From Saccharomonospora amisosensis (GTDB lineage Bacteria > Actinomycetota > Actinomycetes > Mycobacteriales > Pseudonocardiaceae), in NCBI RefSeq assembly GCF_011761185.1, contig NZ_JAAOYM010000001.1, positions 248,001 through 312,000 on the forward strand: a stretch of 64,000 nucleotides of DNA. Reading direction: 5' to 3'. Numbering within the stretch: the first letter of the stretch is position 1; every line of letters starts with the position of its first letter. A program made the translations under genes and the position numbers. The notes beneath the pieces are model-generated. The model was not told where the DNA came from. It made no database searches and saw only the letters and a program-made list of their open reading frames with translations. Positions 58,799 through 64,000 of this stretch are shown here, piece after piece.

Positions 58799-59299
58799 TC
58801 AGCGGCCGAACCGCCAGCGCAACCTCCAACGCCGCCGACGGTGCTCGGTCGCCTCGTAGGTCGCGGCCGCCACGAACCCGTAGGCCAGGTGCGGCACCAC
58901 ATCGCTGAGCCAGTCCGACACCCCCCACGTGCGCGGATCGGTGATACCCAGCACGGTCATCGGTGCGCTCGAACCGATCATCGCGGCAATACCGGCTACC
59001 GTGCCGCCCGCGAGCCGCGGGGGGCGCCAGCCGAGTTCGCGCAGCACGCCGTACCCGACTCCGACCGTGGTACCGGTGACCATGCCCAACATCGCGCCAA
59101 GCCCGGACTTGCGGCTCTCCTGCTTGTCCTCGTCTCCCGGGATCGAGGTGCCCGTCTTCTCGCTGAGCTTCTCGACGGTGCGCTCCGGCGTGCTGCTGGC
59201 CGGACGGCCACGCAGCACCATGTCCAGGTATGTCGCGGCCTGCAACGCCGTTGTACCGGCGGCGCCAGCGGCGGCGCCTCGCATGATCGCACTCAACAT
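58799..59299 (-). CDS. Membrane protein of unknown function
   Basis: The 166-residue protein has an N-terminal amphipathic GAAAGAAGTTALQAATYLDM segment, two or three hydrophobic helices (GLGAMLGMVTGTTVGVGYGV, 'GTVAGIAAMIGSSAPMTVLG', 'VVPHLAYGFVAAATYEA') and an arginine-rich C-terminus. ATG 59299 is the first convincing start but has no strong ribosome site. It is divergent from the DUF318 permease. Possibly a small channel-like or stress-related membrane protein; no family assigned. Confidence 0.7.
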   Translation of the reverse strand: MLSAIMRGAAAGAAGTTALQAATYLDMVLRGRPASSTPERTVEKLSEKTGTSIPGDEDKQESRKSGLGAMLGMVTGTTVGVGYGVLRELGWRPPRLAGGTVAGIAAMIGSSAPMTVLGITDPRTWGVSDWLSDVVPHLAYGFVAAATYEATEHRRRRWRLRWRFGR

Positions 59300-59373
59300 G
59301 TCGTTCGGGTACCCACGGCGAGTAGCTCGGAACCGGAGTGTGTAGATCCGGTCGTGCTGGGTAACCGGCCGCC

Positions 59374-60429
59374 GTGGTGCGGCAGACCGCAACGACCGTC
59401 CATTCCCGATCCCGGCTGCTCGGTATCGCCGTATTCGCCGTGTTGTCCGTACTCGCGCTGCTTGTCGCCAAGTGGTGGCCGTACGCGGGCAAGACGGTGT
59501 CGCTGGCGGACGGCGGCACGTGGCAGGGCGGTTCGTTGCTGGACACCAGCACCCCCGAACCCGGACTCGCGGCGGGTTGGGAGTTCCTGCTCTCCTACGG
59601 CGAAGCGGTGTGGCTCGCGCTGGTGGCCGCCGTGCTGATCGGCGCGGCGATCGAAGCGCTCCTTCCCCGCGACTGGCTCGCGCGTTCCCTTGGCAGGTGG
59701 GGACCGATCGGCGGCGGCTTGCTGGCACTGCCGAGCATGATGTGCACCTGTTGCGCCGCACCGATCGTGAAGTCGATGCGTCGCGGGGGCGCGCGAACCG
59801 GCCCCGCCGTCGCCTACTGGCTGGGAAACCCCGTGCTCAACCCTGCGGTACTGGTGTTCCTCCTGCTCATGTTCCCGTGGCAGTGGGCCGCGACCAGGCT
59901 CGTCGCCGGGCTGGCACTCGTGCTGGGTGTATCCGCGCTCGCAGCCAGGTTCGCACGTGAACAAGCCGTTTCCGGTGTTCCTCGGCCGATGCCCGTTCCC
60001 GCCGACCTGACGGGCTCGGCACGCCGGTTCGCCCTGGCGCTGGCCCGCTTCGCGCTGCTGCTCGTGCCCGCGTATGCCCTGCTGGTGTTCGCGGTGGGCG
60101 CGCTGCGCGGCTGGCTGCTTCCGCTGGGTCCGGAGCTTGCCGGCGCCTCCGCCGTGGCCGCGGTGGTCGCCGCGGTGCTCGGCCTGCTCGTGGTGATCCC
60201 GACAGCGGGCGAGATCCCGGTGGTGCTCGCGCTGGCCGCCGCGGGGTTCTCCCCGTTCGTGCTCGGGATCTTGCTGATCACCCTGCCCGCGGTGAGCCTG
60301 CCCTCGATGTTGCTGCTGGCCCGCACGCTGACCTGGCGCACAACGGCGATCGTCGCGGCAGGCGTCACGGCCGCCGGGGTGCTCGCGGGTGCGCTGCTCA
60401 CCGGGCTGAGCGCAACCGGTGCGCTATGA
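59374..60429 (+). CDS. DUF318/UPF0718-type permease (ArsP/YraQ-like)
   Basis: The 351-residue integral membrane protein has eight or so transmembrane helices and the motif LPSMMCTCCAAPIVKSMRRG (about residues 115-134), typical of the DUF318 permeases that include ArsP-like exporters of organoarsenicals; the CTCC cysteines could bind metal or metalloid. A second conserved piece is 'IPTAGEIPVVLALAAAG' (about 270). GTG 59374 has no strong ribosome site. The substrate is not clear from context; no arsR or ars genes nearby. Confidence 0.85.
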   Translation: MVRQTATTVHSRSRLLGIAVFAVLSVLALLVAKWWPYAGKTVSLADGGTWQGGSLLDTSTPEPGLAAGWEFLLSYGEAVWLALVAAVLIGAAIEALLPRDWLARSLGRWGPIGGGLLALPSMMCTCCAAPIVKSMRRGGARTGPAVAYWLGNPVLNPAVLVFLLLMFPWQWAATRLVAGLALVLGVSALAARFAREQAVSGVPRPMPVPADLTGSARRFALALARFALLLVPAYALLVFAVGALRGWLLPLGPELAGASAVAAVVAAVLGLLVVIPTAGEIPVVLALAAAGFSPFVLGILLITLPAVSLPSMLLLARTLTWRTTAIVAAGVTAAGVLAGALLTGLSATGAL

Positions 60430-60478
60430 CGGGCGGTGCGCCGCGAAAGAATCCGAACACTGTTACGCCTTGACGTCC

Positions 60479-60484
60479 TATAGT
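60479..60484 (+). promoter_or_regulatory. -10 box for a leaderless start of the sensor kinase gene
   Basis: TATAGT is followed by 6 nt and then an in-frame GTG (60491). In actinobacteria a TANNNT box 6-7 nt before a GTG or ATG is the hallmark of a leaderless transcript. No good -35 box was found. Confidence 0.6.
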
Positions 60485-60490
60485 GTGCTC

Positions 60491-61666
60491 GTGGCTGCGG
60501 AGCAGCGAAGCGCGATGGAGCGTGTGGTGGAGCGCAGCATTGCGCTCGACGGGCTACTGCGCGAGCGGGAAGCCCTGCTCGCGGTGATGGATCGTGTCGT
60601 GGCACTGCACGGGACCGCCCGGCTCATCCGTGACGCGATCGGTGCCGACTCCGGCTTCGTCGCGGATCTCGCCAGCCCCGACCAGGCGGTGATCCGCTGG
60701 CTTTCCGGCACCCGGACCCACGAACTGCAGAACCTCATCGTGCCCATCGGGCAAGGCATCGGTGGCCGTGTGCTCGCGCTCGGTAAGCCGGTTCGGGTCA
60801 GCGACTACGTCAGCTCGCCGACCATCACCCACCAGTTCGACGCCCAGGTACGCGGCGAGGGACTCGGCGCGATGCTGGCTGTGCCGATCGTGAGCAAGTT
60901 CGACGACAGCGAGCGGACGGTTGCCGTCGCCTACGCCGCCATGCGCAAGGCCGCCGACTTCGGTGACGACGCCGTACGCACCATCGAGAGCATCGCCGAC
61001 CATGCCGCGACGGCGCTGCACATCGCCACGGTCGCGGAGTCCAACAGGGCCGATGCGATCACCACGGAGCGGCAGCGCATGCGCAGCGCGTTGCACGACT
61101 CGGTCGGTGCGCTGCTGTTCTCCATCGGTGTGCAGGTCCGCGACCTGCACGAAAGCATCCGCGACAACCCGGCACTCGATCACAGGCTGCGCAGGCTGGA
61201 GTCGGACGTTTCGGCGGCGTCCAGCGCGTTGCGCGAGTCGCTGCTGGCCCTTTCGGAGAGCACGCCGGAACGGGCGCTGCCGGTCGAACTGGCCGAGCAC
61301 GTCCGTTCGTTCGAGGCGCGCACCGGTGTGCCCGCGCGGTTGGTGCAGCTGGCGCCGGTGTCGCCGATGGACGCCGAGCGCACGGCGCTGTTGATCTCCG
61401 TGGTGAGGGAGGGCCTGCTCAACGTCGAGAAGCATGCACGGGCGTTTTCCGTGGTCGTCAGTCTGGGGCCGTGTGACGGCGGGGTGCAGCTCGTGGTGGC
61501 CGACGACGGCACGAGTGAACCCGCCGCGCCCGGTCCCAGTACCGGGATGGGGGTGCGCACGCTCGCCGAGCGTGCCGCCCGCCTCGGCGGGAGGGTGAGT
61601 CTGGTGCGCGACGAGGACGACGGCTGCACGTTGCGTGCCTGGCTGCCGAATGTCGAGCCTCGGTGA
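60491..61666 (+). CDS. GAF-domain sensor histidine kinase (NarX/DesK-type HisKA_3)
   Basis: The 391-residue protein has a GAF domain (about residues 40-175; VIRWLSGTRTHELQNLIVPIG, 'VRVSDYVSSPTITHQF'), a HisKA_3 dimerisation segment with phosphoacceptor His in RMRSALHDSVGALLFS (about 205), and an ATPase domain with N-box 'VVREGLLNVEKHARA' and G-box GMGVRTLAERAA. No transmembrane helix, so a soluble sensor. GTG 60491 is chosen for its position after TATAGT; ATG 60515 is an alternative. The response regulator follows after 96 bp. Confidence 0.9.
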   Translation: MAAEQRSAMERVVERSIALDGLLREREALLAVMDRVVALHGTARLIRDAIGADSGFVADLASPDQAVIRWLSGTRTHELQNLIVPIGQGIGGRVLALGKPVRVSDYVSSPTITHQFDAQVRGEGLGAMLAVPIVSKFDDSERTVAVAYAAMRKAADFGDDAVRTIESIADHAATALHIATVAESNRADAITTERQRMRSALHDSVGALLFSIGVQVRDLHESIRDNPALDHRLRRLESDVSAASSALRESLLALSESTPERALPVELAEHVRSFEARTGVPARLVQLAPVSPMDAERTALLISVVREGLLNVEKHARAFSVVVSLGPCDGGVQLVVADDGTSEPAAPGPSTGMGVRTLAERAARLGGRVSLVRDEDDGCTLRAWLPNVEPR

Positions 61667-61762
61667 CTTGTCGAGGTCTGTTGGTGACACGGTGTCGTCC
61701 GGTGTCGCCGGGTAGGTCGCGGAAGGGTGGAAAGGGCCGGTTGTGAGTGAGGAAAGCCCATC

Positions 61763-62419
61763 ATGCGCGAGGGGCTCGCTCGCGGATTCTCGTGCAGCAT
61801 GACCGCGACCGTGCTGGTCGTGGACGACCATCCGGTCGTCCGTGACGGGGTGGCGCTGCTGCTGCGGTCCGACCCCTCGTTGACCGTGATCGGTTCCGCC
61901 GAGTCGGGACAGGCCGGTATCAATCGCGCGAGTGAGCTGCGGCCGGACGTCGTCCTACTCGATCTGCGGCTGCCGGACATGCTGGCTCCGGAGGTGATCG
62001 CGGGCCTGCGCAGGGCACATCCGGGTGCGAAGGTCGTGGTGTTCACCGCGCACGGCGACCACCAGGGCGTGGTCGCCGCTATCGAGGCGGGCGCGGCAGG
62101 CGGGCTGCTCAAGGACGTCGCGGGCACCGACCTCGCGGCCGCGTTGCGGCGGGTGCTGCGCGGCGAGCGGGTTGTCGACCCTCGCATCTTTCCCGATAAG
62201 GGACAGCGCTCCGACGCGCTCGCGCGTAGCGGGCTCACCAGGCGCGAGTACGAGGTGCTGCGGCTGGCCGCGCAGGGCAAGACGAATCCCGAGATCGCGG
62301 AGGCGACCGGGCTGACGCGTAACACCGTGAAGACCTACCTGCAGTCCGCGTTGCACAAGCTGGGCGCGCGTAACAGGGTCGAGGCCATCGGCAAGGCGAG
62401 CGAGGCCGGGCTGTTGTGA
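61763..62419 (+). CDS. NarL/LuxR-type response regulator
   Basis: The 218-residue protein has a receiver domain (VLVVDDHPVVRDGVALLLRS, phosphoacceptor Asp in DVVLLDLRLPD, about residue 66) and a C-terminal LuxR helix-turn-helix (LTRREYEVLRLAAQGKTNPE to RNTVKTYLQSALHKLG, about 155-195). ATG 61763 is preferred for the GAGGAAAG upstream; ATG 61799 would remove 12 residues. It is the partner of the GAF kinase and the likely regulator of the ABC transporter genes downstream. Confidence 0.92.
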   Translation: MREGLARGFSCSMTATVLVVDDHPVVRDGVALLLRSDPSLTVIGSAESGQAGINRASELRPDVVLLDLRLPDMLAPEVIAGLRRAHPGAKVVVFTAHGDHQGVVAAIEAGAAGGLLKDVAGTDLAAALRRVLRGERVVDPRIFPDKGQRSDALARSGLTRREYEVLRLAAQGKTNPEIAEATGLTRNTVKTYLQSALHKLGARNRVEAIGKASEAGLL

Positions 62420-62508
62420 CGAATTAGTGACCGATTGGGCGGTTTTTCTTCGCTGCCTCTCCAAGTGGGGGTATGCGGGCCTCCTCCTCCCGCTCAGGAT
62501 TAGCCGCC

Positions 62509-62529
62509 ACTGGCAGTGACGCCAGTCAC
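62509..62529 (+). promoter_or_regulatory. Alternative hairpins in the livF leader
   Basis: ACTGGC-AGTGAC-GCCAGT and GTGAC-GCCA-GTCAC overlap, so only one can form at a time. They lie 19 bp before the GTG of a short upstream ORF and may be part of an RNA switch, or a DNA operator for the response regulator. Confidence 0.35.
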
Positions 62530-62547
62530 GAATTCGGAGGAGGCCTT

Positions 62548-62586
62548 GTGCGCACTGTGGCGCGAATTTGGGCAGCGAGATGTTGA
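62548..62586 (+). CDS. Candidate 12-residue leader peptide overlapping livF
   Basis: GTG 62548 follows GGAGGAGG closely and encodes VRTVARIWAARC, then stops with TGA at 62584-62586, 4 bp past the livF ATG (62580). Because the livF ATG itself lacks a good ribosome site, ribosomes finishing this leader would be placed to reinitiate at livF. It is a candidate translational coupling or attenuation leader, with an Arg/Cys-rich end. Not proven coding. Confidence 0.4.
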   Translation: MRTVARIWAARC

Positions 62587-63392
62587 CGGTCCGTGACCTC
62601 CGGGTGCGTTATGGGCGTTCGGTGGCCGCCCTCCACGGCATCGACCTCCAGGTGCCCGACGACGGCGTGGTCGCGGTGCTCGGCAGCAACGGAGCGGGCA
62701 AGTCGACCCTGCTGCGCGCCATCTCCGGAACCCTTCGGATGCACAGGGGCACCGTGTCCGGTGGGCAGATCCACTACGGCGACCGCAGGATCGACCGGCT
62801 CGATCCTGCGGCGATCGTGCGACTCGGCGTTGTCGGTGTCCCTGAGGGCAGGCAGGTCTTCGCCAGGATGACCGTCGAGGAGAACCTGCGTGCGGGTGGG
62901 ATCGGAGCCGGTTCAGCGACCGACCGTGCCGAGGCGAGGAAGCGAGTGCTTGACCTGTTCCCGGTGCTCGCAGAACGCGCGGGGCAGCGGGCGGGCCTGC
63001 TCTCCGGTGGTGAGCAGCAGATGCTCGCTATCGGCAGGGCGCTGATGACCGGCCCCAGCCTGCTGCTACTGGACGAGCCGTCACTCGGCCTGGCGCCCAA
63101 GGTCGTCGAGCGGATCGGCGAGACCATCAAGGAGATCCACGCGCAGGGCACCGCCGTCGTGCTGGTCGAGCAGAACGCGGTGATGGCGCTGGCTGTGGCC
63201 GACTCCGCCGTCGTGCTCGAGGTGGGCAAGGTCGCGCTTTCCGGCTCGGCCGCGGAGCTTTCGGCCAGCGAGGACGTGCAGCGGCTCTACCTCGGCGGGC
63301 ATGCCGAGTCCGAAGCGGAGGCCGAGCGGGAGGCGGAGCAGGCTCGTGCCCTGCGTGCCCGGCGACGCGGATTGTCGAGGTGGGCCGGATGA
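62580..63392 (+). CDS. livF: ABC transporter ATP-binding protein, LivF type
   Basis: The 270-residue ATPase has Walker A GSNGAGKST (about residues 36-44), signature LSGGEQQML (about 140), Walker B LLLLDEPSLGL (about 161) and the LivF-type 'ILVEQNAVMAL'-like H-loop. A Glu/Ala/Arg-rich C-terminal tail of about 35 residues (ESEAEAEREAEQARALRARR) is longer than usual. ATG 62580 is chosen; TTG 62568 is in frame but worse. livF precedes livG here, reversed from the classical order. Confidence 0.9.
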   Translation: MLTVRDLRVRYGRSVAALHGIDLQVPDDGVVAVLGSNGAGKSTLLRAISGTLRMHRGTVSGGQIHYGDRRIDRLDPAAIVRLGVVGVPEGRQVFARMTVEENLRAGGIGAGSATDRAEARKRVLDLFPVLAERAGQRAGLLSGGEQQMLAIGRALMTGPSLLLLDEPSLGLAPKVVERIGETIKEIHAQGTAVVLVEQNAVMALAVADSAVVLEVGKVALSGSAAELSASEDVQRLYLGGHAESEAEAEREAEQARALRARRRGLSRWAG

Positions 63393-64000
63393 ACCCGCGC
63401 GAACTGAACGTGGAACGGTTGACGCTTCGCTTCGGTGGGCTGTGCGCGCTGGACGAGGTTTCCTTCACGGTGCGACCCGGCTCGCTGCACGCGCTGATCG
63501 GGCCCAACGGCGCTGGAAAGTCCAGTTGCTTCAACGTGATCAGCGGGTTGTACCGCGCCAGCGACGGCACGGTGAAGTTCGGCGAACACGAACTGACTCG
63601 TGAGCGCCCCTCGCACATGGCACGGCTGGGTATCGGCAGGGCGTTCCAGAACACCGCGCTTTCGCCGCACTCCACCGTGCTGGACAACGTGATGCTCGGC
63701 AGGTACGCGCTGACCAGGGGCGGCTTCCTCTCCTGCGGGCTGCGTCCACCGTGGATTCGCAAGCAGGAGCACAGGCACGCGGCAAGGGCCGCGGAAATCT
63801 GTGACTTCCTCGGCATCGGTGACGTGCTGCATACCCCGGTCGGGGTGCTGCCCTACGGCGGGGTGAAGCGGGTGGACATCGCGAGGGCGCTCGCGGTTGA
63901 ACCCTCACTACTGCTGCTCGACGAACCCGCAGCGGGGATGAACGCGACCGAGACCGCGGAGCTGGCCAGCACGATCCGGCAGATCCGCGACGAACTCGGC
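63389..64000 (+). CDS. livG: ABC transporter ATP-binding protein, LivG type (3' end beyond window)
   Basis: ATG 63389 overlaps the livF stop (ATGA). The visible 204 residues include Walker [10 protein letters not shown] (about residues 38-46), the LivG insert '[17 protein letters not shown]', signature [15 protein letters not shown] (about 155) and Walker [13 protein letters not shown] (about 178). It pairs with LivF; permeases LivH/M and the binding protein should lie beyond the right edge. Substrate could be a branched-chain amino acid, amide or urea. Confidence 0.9.
   Translation, partial: MNPRELNVERLTLRFGGLCALDEVSFTVRPGSLHALIGPNGAGKSSCFNVISGLYRASDGTVKFGEHELTRERPSHMARLGIGRAFQNTALSPHSTVLDNVMLGRYALTRGGFLSCGLRPPWIRKQEHRHAARAAEICDFLGIGDVLHTPVGVLPYGGVKRVDIARALAVEPSLLLLDEPAAGMNATETAELASTIRQIRDELG

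Overview
The window is high-GC DNA with almost wall-to-wall coding, many GTG starts, 1-4 bp stop/start overlaps and little intergenic space. The gene content (mycoredoxin-like protein, an iniBAC-type dynamin operon, F420-type nitroreductase, TPR-CHAT plus sigma factor locus, LGFP-repeat secreted protein) points to an actinobacterium, most likely of the Pseudonocardiales. This is inferred from gene content only; no rRNA or other taxonomic marker is present.

0-5.6 kb is a sugar-acid catabolic operon: the tail of an upstream enzyme, a sugar isomerase, rhamnulokinase and lutABC, which would take deoxysugar-derived lactaldehyde/lactate to pyruvate. 5.7-11.8 kb holds a PAS-GGDEF-EAL protein, an orphan ketosynthase, and a TetR/OsmC pair divergent from a deazaflavin-type nitroreductase. 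11.8-16.9 kb is a soluble NAD-dependent formate dehydrogenase operon (fdsGBAD) with a palindromic operator. 17-22 kb has a mycoredoxin-like protein, a coiled-coil protein, a lipoprotein and a MarR-type-regulated ABC exporter.

22.2-28.3 kb is the most unusual region: a papain-fold peptidase without signal peptide, a repeat protein that appears to share its C-terminal domain, a chagasin-type inhibitor of papain-like enzymes, an ECF-like sigma factor, a small beta-sandwich protein and a TPR-CHAT (caspase-fold) protease. I read it as a candidate cytosolic proteolytic conflict or cell-death system.

28.3-32.5 kb has a divergent SRPBCC/MT0933-like pair (resembling the Rv0910/Rv0909 toxin-antitoxin pair), an M20 amidohydrolase-tyrA pair, tadA with its companion, and tRNA-Ser(CGA). 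33-36 kb is a very large secreted sugar-dehydrogenase/PKD/LGFP protein with three identical 165-bp repeats. 36-40 kb is a scarred accessory region: a truncated tricarballylate-dehydrogenase gene and a frameshifted lacI gene flank a PD-(D/E)XK-helicase (DUF2075-like) gene.

40-48.7 kb is an iniBAC locus with a LuxR-type ATPase regulator and an Hsp70-like protein transcribed divergently. 49.2-52.9 kb is an FtsK-type ATPase operon with three small helical proteins, resembling a minimal type VII-like export or DNA/protein-translocation unit. 53-64 kb is hisS, a TetR/P450 pair, tRNA-Ser(GGA), transketolase, a DUF318-type permease, a GAF-histidine kinase/NarL-type response regulator pair, and the start of a branched-chain amino-acid-type ABC transporter operon (livF, livG cut by the window end).
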